A stretch of DNA of 64,000 nucleotides from Actinophytocola sp. (GTDB lineage Bacteria; Actinomycetota; Actinomycetes; Mycobacteriales; Pseudonocardiaceae). The stretch lies in the NCBI GenBank assembly GCA_009377385.1, contig WHUD01000003.1, positions 16,826 through 80,825 on the forward strand. The letters are read 5' to 3'. The translations under genes were made by a program, and so were the position numbers. Below the pieces are notes generated by a model. The model was not told the origin of the DNA. It did no database searches and saw only the letters and a program-made list of their open reading frames with translations. Positions 8,619 to 19,890 of the stretch are shown piece by piece. Each line of letters opens with the position of its first letter. The first letter of the stretch is position 1.

Positions 8619-10034
8619 CTACGACGCCAGTCCGAGGATCGTCATGATCCCGACGATCGTCTGCACCACCGGCAGACCGACGGCACCGGCGCTTTTGGCG
8701 TACTCGAGCAGTGCCAGCCCGGCGGCCTTGATACGGCCAGGACTCGGCTCGTCGCCGGTGACCTCCGCCTCGAACTCCCGCTGCGCGGCGACGACACCTG
8801 CCCGCAAGTTCGGATGCTGCTCGACGAGCGCCGAGGTTCTGGTCGCGAGCTCACTCAGTCGTGGGTCCACGGCCGACCTGTCCACCCAGAACGTGCCGCC
8901 GGATGCCCGTGACCCCGGTCCGAACGCACTGCCCAAGGCGTCGCCATGCACCGTGTAGCTGTCGCCCTCGGTCATACTGACCTGCCCTCCTGACCCGACG
9001 TGGATCGTCAGGTATCGGCCCGGTTCCGGTGCGGTCGATTGTTCCATCATCCGATCGAGCAACCGCACGATGCCGAGGCTTTCCTTGCGCAACTCGCCGC
9101 GAAGATCGTCGATGACGTCCGGCGACGCCAACGACTCGATCCATTGCGCCCGACGCAACAGCGGGCCCTGGTCGATGCCGAACCGCTTCGGTTTCGCCAG
9201 CACCTTCAACTGTCGCGCCAGGTAGTCGCGCAGCAATGTCGGGTCGAACCGTGCCGCGTCCTGGCGCCATGCGCGCAACACGTTCCGCAGCGCCTCCCGC
9301 TCGGTGTGGAGTCGCCAGAGGTGGCCACGAATCTGCCTGACCCTGGCGACGTCGCAGCCCGGCTGCACCGACACCGCCCACACCGGAATCCTGCTGCCAC
9401 CGACCCAGGCGTCCGAACCGGTGAACGATGCGCCGTCGGTCGCTGCGATCGTCGCGGCACATTCCGTGCGCGTCGGTCCCTCAAGCATCACCATCGGTGT
9501 GCCCGGCTGCAGCAGTTCGGTGTGGACAGTCGCGCCTTCCGTCGTGGTCACGATCGCCAGCCGCTGGGCCACCCTGGTCCCTGCCGCCGCCAGCGCGAGG
9601 GGTTTGCCGTGGTCCGGCACGCCGATCGGAAGCATCGCGACCGTCGACGGCAGCTCAAGGGCTTTCGCCGTGGAGTCCTGCCGCCATCGCAGGTGGACGC
9701 CGACGTCGAGCCGCAGCGCGACCTCGCCGACGTAGAGCCTGCGATACTGCGGCGTGACCCTGACGTCGACGGTGTCCGACGCGCTCGGCGGCGGCAGGCG
9801 AATCAGCCCACGCGCGTCGCAGAACGCCCGCTCACCCGACCAGTCACGAATGGTGCCACGGGGCCGGTCCCGCACCATGCCCACCGCACGGACGAACTCT
9901 CTGACCGGTATCGGGTCCGGCCAGCTCGGCCGGGACAGCCGTGCGGTGGGGAACGCGACCAACTGCCGCAGATCCGCCATCGGCAACTGCACCACGCTGA
10001 ATCGCCGGGACACCCGAGACCGCCGCTGCGCCAT
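8619..10034 (-). CDS. Unrecognised 471-aa protein with C-terminal G-rich module and membrane-like tail
   Basis: I do not recognise a family. The ATG at 10034 (MAQRRSRVSRRF) has GGAG just upstream. The middle is arginine-rich and helical. Residues about 360-400 carry GDSYTVHGDALGSAFGPGS, resembling the GDxY...G.AGA.GP.A module found near the ends of some actinobacterial conflict and signalling proteins (recollection, not verified). The last roughly 25 residues (AGAVGLPVVQTIVGIMTILGL) are strongly hydrophobic and could anchor or oligomerise in a membrane. It ends 3 bp from the convergent GT4 stop, and about 100 bp separates its start from a degenerate tRNA, a common address for accessory genes. 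No function is assigned. Confidence 0.7.
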   Translation of the reverse strand: MAQRRSRVSRRFSVVQLPMADLRQLVAFPTARLSRPSWPDPIPVREFVRAVGMVRDRPRGTIRDWSGERAFCDARGLIRLPPPSASDTVDVRVTPQYRRLYVGEVALRLDVGVHLRWRQDSTAKALELPSTVAMLPIGVPDHGKPLALAAAGTRVAQRLAIVTTTEGATVHTELLQPGTPMVMLEGPTRTECAATIAATDGASFTGSDAWVGGSRIPVWAVSVQPGCDVARVRQIRGHLWRLHTEREALRNVLRAWRQDAARFDPTLLRDYLARQLKVLAKPKRFGIDQGPLLRRAQWIESLASPDVIDDLRGELRKESLGIVRLLDRMMEQSTAPEPGRYLTIHVGSGGQVSMTEGDSYTVHGDALGSAFGPGSRASGGTFWVDRSAVDPRLSELATRTSALVEQHPNLRAGVVAAQREFEAEVTGDEPSPGRIKAAGLALLEYAKSAGAVGLPVVQTIVGIMTILGLAS

Positions 10035-10131
10035 GCTCCGAGGGTAGGGCACATCGGACGCGCACACGGCATCCCCGGACAAACCTCTGGGATGCCGCCC
10101 GCGTGGCCCCAACGGGCCCAATACCCGTCAA

Positions 10132-10203
10132 GGTCGCTGGAGGGATTTGCACCCTCGACCTCTCGGTTGTGAGCCGAGCGTTCGACTGCTGAACTTCAGC
10201 CGT
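10132..10203 (-). tRNA. Degenerate tRNA-Val(CAC)-like gene
   Basis: On the minus strand the 72 nt fold as a tRNA. The D stem is GTTC/GAAC, the anticodon arm CTCGG-CTCACAA-CCGAG (anticodon CAC), the variable loop AGGTC, and the T arm GAGGG-TGCAAAT-CCCTC. Departures from a working tRNA are clear. Only 4 of 7 acceptor pairs form, the D loop AGCAGTC lacks the G18-G19 pair, and T55 is replaced by G. It may be a decayed tRNA or a tRNA fragment left by integration. The plus-strand reading (His GTG) has no T arm and was rejected. Confidence 0.45.
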
Positions 10204-10294
10204 GCGGACACGTACCGGGAGTCCGCAACCACCGGCACGCTGCCACACCGGCGGACGGCGCGGCAGTCGGATCGTAGCAGGATTCGAGGCCCGG

Positions 10295-11266
10295 TCACAC
10301 CGATGTCGCGGCGCGGCCATACCGCTCGGCGAGCTCCCGCAGGCACGCCACCAGCTCCGGCGGATCGATCACCGTGAAGTCCACCCCGAGCAGCCCGAGG
10401 TACACCGCCAGCGTCTCGACGCTGTCCGCGCCCGTGTCTAGCACGCAGATGTCCGCGTCGACTGCTTCCACCGTGCCAACCGCCGGGGTGATCCGCTCCG
10501 CCACAACGGACGCGGTCGCGTGCACTGTCACCCGCGCCCGGTAGCGCCAGGCGGCAGCGGACACCCGGCGCGAGACGTACGCAGCAACGTCGCCGTCGGG
10601 CAGCTCGCGCGGAGTGAACCGCGGTCCGTACGGCACGCGCGGCGGCGACATCCGGTCCACCCGGAAGGTCCGCCATGCCTGCCGGTCGACGTCGAAGGCA
10701 ACCAGGTACCAGCGGCGTCCCCAGCTCACCACCCGATACGGCTCCGCCCGGCGCAACTCCGCACCGCCCCGGTGGTCGGTGTAGTCGAACCGGAGCTGCT
10801 CCTGGCCCCGGCACGCGGCCGTGAGCGTTGTCAGCAGGTCGGCGTCAACGGCGGGCGCCACTGTGTCCGGCGGCACCGGCACGGTGTACGCCTGCAACGC
10901 GGCGAGCCTGCGACGCAGCCGCGACGGCAGCACCTGCTCCAGCTTGGCCAGCGCCCGCAACGACGACTCCTCGATCCCGGCGACGCTGCCCGCGGTGGCA
11001 CCGGCTCGCAGGCCAACCGCGACCGCGACGGCCTCGTCGTCGTCCAGCAGCAGCGGCGGCAGCGTCGCGCCTGCGCCGAGCCGGTAGCCGCCAACCGCGC
11101 CTCTGGTGCCATGCACCGGATAACCGAGGCCACGGAGGCGTTCGACGTCGTTGCGCACCGTCCTCGGGCTCACGCCAAGGCGTTCCGCGAGTTCCGCCCC
11201 CGTCCAGTCGCGCGGTGTCTGCAGCAGGGACAGCAACCGGAGCAGCCGCGCCGATGTTTCCAACAT
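10295..11266 (-). CDS. HTH + WYL-domain transcriptional regulator
   Basis: A 323-aa regulator from ATG 11266 (MLETSARLLRLLSLLQ), the usual start of this family. The winged helix is residues 1-60 (WTGAELAERLGVSPRTVRNDVERLRGLGYPV). A helical linker follows, then a WYL domain with YRVVSWGRRWYLVAFDVDRQAWRTFRVDRM and a C-terminal extension. WYL domains sense small ligands or nucleic acid. It is divergent from the epoxide hydrolase gene, with a perfect inverted repeat between them, so it probably controls that gene and itself. Confidence 0.88.
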   Translation of the reverse strand: MLETSARLLRLLSLLQTPRDWTGAELAERLGVSPRTVRNDVERLRGLGYPVHGTRGAVGGYRLGAGATLPPLLLDDDEAVAVAVGLRAGATAGSVAGIEESSLRALAKLEQVLPSRLRRRLAALQAYTVPVPPDTVAPAVDADLLTTLTAACRGQEQLRFDYTDHRGGAELRRAEPYRVVSWGRRWYLVAFDVDRQAWRTFRVDRMSPPRVPYGPRFTPRELPDGDVAAYVSRRVSAAAWRYRARVTVHATASVVAERITPAVGTVEAVDADICVLDTGADSVETLAVYLGLLGVDFTVIDPPELVACLRELAERYGRAATSV

Positions 11267-11283
11267 GGTTCCAGTCTGCAGCA

Positions 11284-11310
11284 CTATTAGGAACGAACTC
11301 TGCCTAATAG
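11284..11310. promoter_or_regulatory. Inverted-repeat operator between WYL regulator and epoxide hydrolase
   Basis: CTATTAGG (11284-11291) and CCTAATAG (11303-11310) are perfect inverted copies separated by 11 bp, so the half-site centres are about two turns apart. A further half-like CCTAAGG lies at 11314-11320. The site sits within 20 bp of both start codons. Confidence 0.65.
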
Positions 11311-11328
11311 CCGCCTAAGGTCGTCGTC

Positions 11329-12417
11329 ATGACAAACACAACGCAGATCCGCCCCTTCCGCATCGATGTCCCGCAGGCCGACCTGGACGACCTCGCCGAC
11401 CGGCTCGCCCGTACCCGCTGGACCGACGAGATCCCCGGCTCGTCGTACGGCGTCGCGCTCGACCGCGTCCGCAAGCTGGCGGAGTACTGGCGCGACGGCT
11501 ACGACTGGCGCGCGTTGGAGGCGAGGCTCAACTCATACCCGCAGTTCACCACCGAGATCGACGGCCAGAACGTCCACTTCCTGCACGTCCGCTCGCCGCA
11601 GCCGGACGCGCTGCCGCTGATCCTCACCCACAGCTGGCCCGGCTCCGTCGTCGACTATCTTGACGTCATCGAGCCGCTGACCGAGGCCGGTTTCGATCTG
11701 GTCATCCCGTCCATCCCCGGATTCGGCTTCTCCGGCCCGACCACCGAGCAGGGCTGGAGCCGCTACCGTGTCGCGACGGCGTGGGCGGAGCTGATGCGCA
11801 GGCTCGGCTACGACCGCTACGGCGCTGTCGGCAACGACGCTGGCTCGCTGATCTCGCCCGAGGTCGGCAGGGTCGATCCGGAGCACGTCGTCGGCGTGCA
11901 CGTGACGCAGATCTTCTCGTTCCCGTCAGGCGATCCTGCCGAGTTCGAGGGACTATCGGACGACGAGCTCGCCGCACTGGAGCACCTGAAGTGGTTCTGG
12001 GAGACCATGGGTGCGTTCAACCAGTTGCAGTCCCAGCAGCCGCAAACCCTGGCGCACGCGCTCGCGGACTCGCCGGTCGGCCTGCTCGGCTGGAACGCAC
12101 AGCTCTTCGACGAGGACCTGGACGACGACTTCGTGCTCACCAATGTGACGCTGTACTGGCTCACCCGCACGGCAGGGTCGTCAATCCGGTTCTACTACGA
12201 GGACGACAAGGCCGATGCGCCGAGCGGACAGACGACGGTGCCGATCGCCTTGGCGGCGTCACGCAACGACTTCCAGTCCATCCGGAGGTTCGCCGAGCGC
12301 GACCACGCGAACATCGCGTCGTGGCAGGTCTACGACGATGGCGGGCACTACACGGCGCACCAGGCACCGGGCGTCCTCGCCGCCGACATAGCGGCGTTCT
12401 TCGGCTCGCTGCGCTAG
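11329..12417 (+). CDS. Epoxide hydrolase (EHN domain, alpha/beta-hydrolase fold)
   Basis: A 362-aa protein. The EHN lid/N-domain (IRPFRIDVPQADLDDLADRLARTRW) occupies about residues 5-110. The hydrolase core has the HSWPGS oxyanion loop, the nucleophile Asp in GAVGNDAGS (about residue 168) and the catalytic His in DGGHYTAHQAP (about residue 344). It adds water to epoxides to give diols. The physiological substrate is unknown. Expression is probably controlled by the divergent WYL regulator, and a strong hairpin follows the stop. Confidence 0.9.
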   Translation: MTNTTQIRPFRIDVPQADLDDLADRLARTRWTDEIPGSSYGVALDRVRKLAEYWRDGYDWRALEARLNSYPQFTTEIDGQNVHFLHVRSPQPDALPLILTHSWPGSVVDYLDVIEPLTEAGFDLVIPSIPGFGFSGPTTEQGWSRYRVATAWAELMRRLGYDRYGAVGNDAGSLISPEVGRVDPEHVVGVHVTQIFSFPSGDPAEFEGLSDDELAALEHLKWFWETMGAFNQLQSQQPQTLAHALADSPVGLLGWNAQLFDEDLDDDFVLTNVTLYWLTRTAGSSIRFYYEDDKADAPSGQTTVPIALAASRNDFQSIRRFAERDHANIASWQVYDDGGHYTAHQAPGVLAADIAAFFGSLR

Positions 12418-12432
12418 CCAGCCCGCCAACGT

Positions 12433-12470
12433 TGAGGCGTTCGGGCGATACGGACCGCCCGAACGCCTCA
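12433..12470. terminator. 15-bp perfect hairpin, bidirectional terminator
   Basis: TGAGGCGTTCGGGCG (12433-12447) pairs perfectly with its complement at 12456-12470 around an 8-nt loop. It lies between the convergent epoxide hydrolase (ends 12417) and P-loop gene (ends 12510). Confidence 0.75.
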
Positions 12471-12509
12471 TGATCCACCCGCACCGACCGACGCAGGCGG
12501 CCCTGCACC

Positions 12510-13088
12510 TCACGACCGCGGCGCCAGCACCAGCCGGGTCCCCCGCGGCGGCCTCCGGAGCACCTGCGCTGAGTGCCACCCGCGCAACCGCCCGGTGTCG
12601 CGCAGCACGTCCTCGATCGCGCGCGCGTGGCGCACGTGGCGCGCGAACGAGCGCGGGCGGCTCACCCGACCGCGCCCCACCTGCGCGCGGTAGGCGTCAT
12701 CGGGGTCGACGCTGATCCACACCAGCCGCCGGGTGCGCCGGGAAAGCATCCCGATCAGGATCAGCAGCGCCCTGGTGCGCCAGCACGTCGCGGGCAGGTG
12801 TGCGATGACCGGACCGGCAAAGCTCATCGCCGCCCGCAGGATCCGCCACCGGTGAACGAGATGCACCACCGGCCGGTACCAGCGGTAGGACAGCCACGCG
12901 GGGACCACTTCGGACAGTCGACGCGCGACGTGTTCTGAGTCGATAACGGCCGCGCCAGCACGATTGTCCGCTTCGTGCAAGACAGTGCTCTTGCCCGCTC
13001 CGGGAATGCCCGCCACGACGACCAGGTCGTTCGTCGCGAGCACCAGGCGTAATGCGTCCGAGGGCGCGTGGCTCACCAGTGCGGTCAT
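12510..13088 (-). CDS. P-loop ATP-binding protein, kinase-like
   Basis: A 192-aa protein from ATG 13088. Walker A GIPGAGKST is at about residues 27-35 and an acidic VIDSEHVARRL follows. The C-terminal half is arginine-rich (RTRRLVWISVDPDDAYRAQVGRGR), fitting an adenylylsulfate-kinase/zeta-type small-molecule kinase fold. The target is unknown. Family members usually occur alone, as here. Frame and length are typical, and the long upstream open frame before ATG 13088 is non-coding. Confidence 0.75.
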   Translation of the reverse strand: MTALVSHAPSDALRLVLATNDLVVVAGIPGAGKSTVLHEADNRAGAAVIDSEHVARRLSEVVPAWLSYRWYRPVVHLVHRWRILRAAMSFAGPVIAHLPATCWRTRALLILIGMLSRRTRRLVWISVDPDDAYRAQVGRGRVSRPRSFARHVRHARAIEDVLRDTGRLRGWHSAQVLRRPPRGTRLVLAPRS

Positions 13089-13137
13089 ACCGGCACCAAC
13101 GCGCGCTGTCCATCCCCCGGTTCCCGTCCGGGGTATG

Positions 13138-13192
13138 AAAAATCCCTCCCCTCGCGTCGGTGGCGGGTGATCACCGACGCGAGCGGGAGGGA
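13138..13192 (-). terminator. Intrinsic terminator of the aceA-aceB operon
   Basis: On the minus strand, 8 bp plus 12 bp of perfect pairing (arms 13143-13162 and 13172-13192, one bulged base, 9-nt loop) are followed by TTTTT at 13142-13138. This is a textbook rho-independent terminator about 100 bp past the aceB stop. Confidence 0.85.
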
Positions 13193-13293
13193 CGTCTACC
13201 CGGCCACTACCGGCATGTGCACGTCGGGGTGCGCACATGCCGGCAGCGACTGTGGAACACAGCGTCCCGAGCGGGGGACACGGCGCTCCGAGG

Positions 13294-14910
<1,617 letters not shown>

Positions 14911-15035
14911 GGTCGTCCCTTCGAGTTGGACACTGTGGACACTGTGGACGCTGAAGTTGATGGTTAGGGCCCTGAGCGGGTGGTGCGGGCGACGGGAGGC
15001 CGCCCGCACCACTCACCGCGCGCCGGGGACGCTGA

Positions 15036-16322
<1,287 letters not shown>

Positions 16323-16387
16323 CCGATCTCCAGTGATCTTGTCTTTTTAGCTTGGCGCGAGGTGCGCAGACACGGACCAAGCTCGAA

Positions 16388-16473
16388 GGTTGCAAAGGTT
16401 GCTATCCCGTATCTGCTTGCCATGACCATTGCATAAGCTGCAAGAATCGCGCTACCAAGCGAATTTGCAAATT
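16388..16473. promoter_or_regulatory. RamB-type binding sites in the aceA-ramB intergenic region
   Basis: Two sites resemble the corynebacterial RamB consensus core CTTTGCAAA. One is AACCTTTGCAACC on the minus strand (16400-16388); the other is the perfect palindrome AATTTGCAAATT (16462-16473). Weaker TGCAAG and TGCGAAG copies lie nearby. Their position between aceA and ramB fits autoregulation plus control of the glyoxylate shunt. Confidence 0.6.
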
Positions 16474-16589
16474 TCTGTGAACGATCGGTAGCATCCTGCG
16501 AAGGCTGCGAAGACGTCGATCGCGATGACGATCAAACAACGCCGAAACGCAGGCTTAACCTGAAGAAACTCCGGGTAGAGAGGCCCTTC

Positions 16590-18017
16590 ATGGAGAAAAC
16601 CTTCGCCGGGGCGAAGCTCAGGCACCTCCGCGAGAGCCGCCAGATGAGTCAAGCGGATCTCGCGAGAGTGTTGGAGATCTCACCAAGCTATCTGAACCAA
16701 ATCGAACATAACGCTCGGCCGCTCACGGTCCCGGTGCTGTTGCGCATCACGCAGGCGTTCGGAGTCGATGCCGAGTTCTTCGCCAGCAACGACACCGCCC
16801 GGCTGGTCGCCGACGTCCGCGAAGCGCTGCTGGACGAGTCGGTGAACGCTGACATCAGCTTGGGCGAGCTGAACGACCTCGCCACGAATATGCCGAGCCT
16901 CGCGACGGCGCTGGTCAAGCTGCACCGGCGGTACCGGGACGCGGTGGAGAACACCGCCGCGCTGGTCACCGAGGACGGCAGGGGCACCCACGGCAGCACC
17001 GCCGCTCCGCTGCCCCACGAGGAGGTCCGCGACTTCTTCTACGAGCGGGAGAACTACGTCGCCGAGCTGGACGAACGCGCCGAGCGGATGTCGCTCGACA
17101 TGAACCTGCGCCGGGGCGATCTGCGCAACGCGCTGCGGGAGAAGCTCGCCGACGTCTACGGCGTCATCGCCACGACGGAGGGCATCGACGAGTCCACCGG
17201 CGAGCAGCACCGCTACGAGCCGGACGCCAAGGTGCTGCGCATGGCGCCCAGTCTGCGGGTCGGGCAGCAGGCGTTCCGGATGGCATCGCAGATCGCGCTG
17301 CTTGAGTACTCTGAACTGATCAACGAGCTGGCCGACTCCTGGGCGTTCTCCGGGCCAGCCGCGCGCTCGCTGGCCAGGGTCGGGCTGGCGAACTACTTCG
17401 CAGGCGCGCTGATCCTGCCGTACACCGCGTTCCACACCACCGCCGAGCGCTACCGCTACGACATCGAACGGCTCTGTGACCACTTCGGCGTCGGCTTCGA
17501 GACGGTGTGCCACCGGCTGTCGACGTTGCAGCGGCCGAAGCAGCGCGGCGTGCCGTTCTCGTTCGTGCGGGTCGACCGGGCGGGCAACATGTCGAAGCGG
17601 CAGTCGGCAGCCGGGTTCCACTTCTCGCGGGTCGGCGGGTCCTGCCCACTGTGGAACATCTACGAGGCGTTCGCATCGCCTGGCAAGATCCTCACCCAGG
17701 TCGCCGAGATGCCGGACGGCAAGAAGTACTTCTGGGTGGCGCGCACGGTGTCACGCAATATCGGCGGCTACGGCAAGCCGGGCAAGATCTTCTCGGTCGG
17801 CCTCGGCTGCGAGCTGCGGCACGCCCGCAGGCTGGTGTACTCCACCGGGCTCGACCTTGACGACAGCTCGGCGGCCACCCCGATCGGCATGGGTTGCAAA
17901 GTCTGCGAACGGCAGGCCTGCCCGCAGCGGGCGTTCCCCACGATCGGCAAGCACCTCACCGTCGACGAGAACACGTCGACGTTCGTGCCGTATCCGGCGG
18001 TGCCGAAGGAGGAGTGA
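16590..18017 (+). CDS. ramB: RamB-type short-chain acyl-CoA/acetate regulator
   Basis: A 475-aa protein. The N-terminal XRE helix-turn-helix (LRHLRESRQMSQADLARVLEISPSYLNQIE) is at residues 10-40. The M78/IrrE-like central region has ALLEYSELINEL and LANYFAGALILPYTAF, and a C-terminal zinc-type cluster contains CKVCERQACPQR. This is the RamB architecture that controls isocitrate lyase and malate synthase in corynebacteria and mycobacteria, and it is divergent from aceA here. Acyl-CoA sensing through the C-terminal domain is known for the family and inferred here. Confidence 0.92.
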   Translation: MEKTFAGAKLRHLRESRQMSQADLARVLEISPSYLNQIEHNARPLTVPVLLRITQAFGVDAEFFASNDTARLVADVREALLDESVNADISLGELNDLATNMPSLATALVKLHRRYRDAVENTAALVTEDGRGTHGSTAAPLPHEEVRDFFYERENYVAELDERAERMSLDMNLRRGDLRNALREKLADVYGVIATTEGIDESTGEQHRYEPDAKVLRMAPSLRVGQQAFRMASQIALLEYSELINELADSWAFSGPAARSLARVGLANYFAGALILPYTAFHTTAERYRYDIERLCDHFGVGFETVCHRLSTLQRPKQRGVPFSFVRVDRAGNMSKRQSAAGFHFSRVGGSCPLWNIYEAFASPGKILTQVAEMPDGKKYFWVARTVSRNIGGYGKPGKIFSVGLGCELRHARRLVYSTGLDLDDSSAATPIGMGCKVCERQACPQRAFPTIGKHLTVDENTSTFVPYPAVPKEE

Positions 18018-18054
18018 GCCCTGCTTGCAGGGGCGAACTATCAGACACTGCAGG

Positions 18055-18810
18055 TCAGTGCTCGTCGAGGGTCCGCTGCAGGGCGGCATTGGCCTTGCGG
18101 GCCATGTCGGCGACGGCTTCCCTGCGTGCCCGGTCGGCCTCGTAGGCGTCCCGCCGGTCGCGGAGGACCTTCGCCGGGATGCCCGCCGCGATGGCGTAGT
18201 CAGGGACGTCGCCCTTGACCACGGCGTGCGCGCCGAGCACGCAGCCGCGCCCGACCCTGGTGCCCTTGGTGACGGTCACCTTGGTGCAGATCCAGGTGTC
18301 AGGGCCGATCCGTACCGGGGCCTTGACGATGCCCTGGTCCTTGATCGGCAGGTTGATGTCGGTGGTGACGTGGTCGAAGTCGCAGATGTAGACCCAGTCG
18401 GCCACCAGCGTCGCCGCGCCCATCTCGATGTCGAGGTAACAGTTGATGACGTTCTGCCGCCCGAAAACGGCCTTGTCGCCGATGCGCAGCGAGCCCTCGT
18501 GGCAGCGGATGGCGTTGCCGTCGCCGATGTGCACCCAGCGGCCGATCTCCAGCCGCCCGTACCCGGCGCGGGCGTGCAGCTCGACGTCCTTGCCGAGGAA
18601 CACCATGCCGCGCAGGATCACGTGCGGGTTGGCGATGCGGAACTTGAGCAGCCGCCAGTACCTCACGAGGTACCAGGGCGTGTACGCCCGATTGCGCAGC
18701 ACCCAGCGCAGCGAGTCCCTGGTCAGGAACTTCGCCTGTCGCGGATCGTGGCGGTTCGCCCGCCACGCCTTCACCCGGTGCACCACCGGCGAACCCCACA
18801 TCGACGTCAC
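18055..18810 (-). CDS. Left-handed beta-helix acyltransferase (Rv3034c-like)
   Basis: A 251-aa protein from GTG 18810 (VTSMWGSPVVHRVKAW; ATG 18801 is an alternative). After a basic N-terminal helix, hexapeptide repeats run from about residue 65 to 210 (LEIGRWVHIGDGNAIRCHEG, RIGPDTWICTKVTVTKGTRVGRGCVLGAHAVV), ending in the DYAIAAGIPAKVL loop typical of O-acetyl/acyltransferases. From memory it closely resembles mycobacterial Rv3034c, encoded in the MGLP locus. Acylation of the methylglucan (acetyl, succinyl or similar) is therefore a reasonable guess. It is convergent with ramB (37-bp gap). Confidence 0.8.
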   Translation of the reverse strand: MTSMWGSPVVHRVKAWRANRHDPRQAKFLTRDSLRWVLRNRAYTPWYLVRYWRLLKFRIANPHVILRGMVFLGKDVELHARAGYGRLEIGRWVHIGDGNAIRCHEGSLRIGDKAVFGRQNVINCYLDIEMGAATLVADWVYICDFDHVTTDINLPIKDQGIVKAPVRIGPDTWICTKVTVTKGTRVGRGCVLGAHAVVKGDVPDYAIAAGIPAKVLRDRRDAYEADRARREAVADMARKANAALQRTLDEH

Positions 18811-18924
18811 GATTGCACGGTATCCGACGTGGTCAGGAGCCCGCTGACTCGCCCGGCCACCGGCAGATGACCATAGCGAGAGCACGCCAGCGAGCATCGG
18901 CCGAACAATGGCAGGATCACGGTC

Positions 18925-19890
18925 ATGACCCGGCTGATCATCGACACCGACCCCGGCGTTGACGACGCCATCGCGATCGCTATCGCCGCGCTGAGCCCCG
19001 ACACCGACCTGCTGGGGGTGACCACCGTGTACGGCAACGTCGGGCTGGCGAAGACCACCCGCAACGCGCTGCGCCTCCTGGAGCTGTGCGGGCGGGACGA
19101 CGTCCCGGTCGCGGCGGGTGCCGCCATGCCGCTGGTGCATCCACAGAAGCGGCGCGACAGTACCGCGCACGGTGACGACGGGCTGTCCGGGCACGCGGAC
19201 GTGTTGCCGGAGCCGTCGCGGGACGCCGTGGCGGGTGGCGCTGTCGGGCTCATGGCGTCGCTGCTGGAGCAGTCCGAGGAGCCGGTGACGATCGCGCCAA
19301 TCGGCCCGCTGACCAACATCGCCGTCCTGCTGGCGGCGTATCCGCACCTCAAGCCGAAGATCGAACGCCTGGTGATCATGGGTGGCGCGCTCGAAGGTGG
19401 CAACGTCTCCGCTCGCGCCGAGTTCAACGTCTGGAGCGACCCGGAGGCCGCCCGGCGGGTGCTGGTCGAGGAGGACGTCCCGAGCGTGCTTGTGCCGATG
19501 GATCTGACCTACCGCTGCGCCGTCGACACGGCGTGGCTGGAGCGGCTGGCCGCGTCCGGGCACGTCGGCGAGGCGCTGCGTGCGCTCACCCCAGACTACG
19601 TCCGGCACTACACCGGCGCGCTGGGCTGGCCCTGCATGGTGGTCCACGACGCGGTGGCCATCGTCGAGGCGATCACACCGGGAACGCTGGCCACGGAGTC
19701 GCTGCCAGTGGACATCGAGTGCTCGTTCGGGCCGTCCCGTGGCGCGGTGATCGCAGACCGCCGCAGGCAAGCGCAGATCGACGACACCGTGGCGCTCGAC
19801 GGCAACCGGGTCGACGTCGCCGTCGACACGGACATCGACCAACTTCGCGCGGTGTTGCTCGACGGCATCACAGAGAAGAGGGAGATATGA
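18925..19890 (+). CDS. Nucleoside hydrolase (IUNH family)
   Basis: A 321-aa N-ribohydrolase. The Ca2+-binding motif DTDPGVDDA is at residues 7-15. VTTVYGNV, PIGPLTNIA, VIMGGA, AEFNVWSDPEAA and the C-terminal VHDAVAI metal/base region are all present. It hydrolyses purine or pyrimidine nucleosides to base plus ribose for salvage. It overlaps sixA by ATGA. Confidence 0.94.
   Translation: MTRLIIDTDPGVDDAIAIAIAALSPDTDLLGVTTVYGNVGLAKTTRNALRLLELCGRDDVPVAAGAAMPLVHPQKRRDSTAHGDDGLSGHADVLPEPSRDAVAGGAVGLMASLLEQSEEPVTIAPIGPLTNIAVLLAAYPHLKPKIERLVIMGGALEGGNVSARAEFNVWSDPEAARRVLVEEDVPSVLVPMDLTYRCAVDTAWLERLAASGHVGEALRALTPDYVRHYTGALGWPCMVVHDAVAIVEAITPGTLATESLPVDIECSFGPSRGAVIADRRRQAQIDDTVALDGNRVDVAVDTDIDQLRAVLLDGITEKREI

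Noticed and set aside
10132-10210. tRNA-His (GTG) on the plus strand
   Set aside because: The anticodon stem is palindromic, but on the plus strand no T arm or acceptor pairing forms. The minus strand gives canonical variable loop and T stem.
14930-14955. Regulatory repeat in the aceB leader
   Set aside because: Only two copies of GGACACTGT with a decayed third; too short to assign a function.
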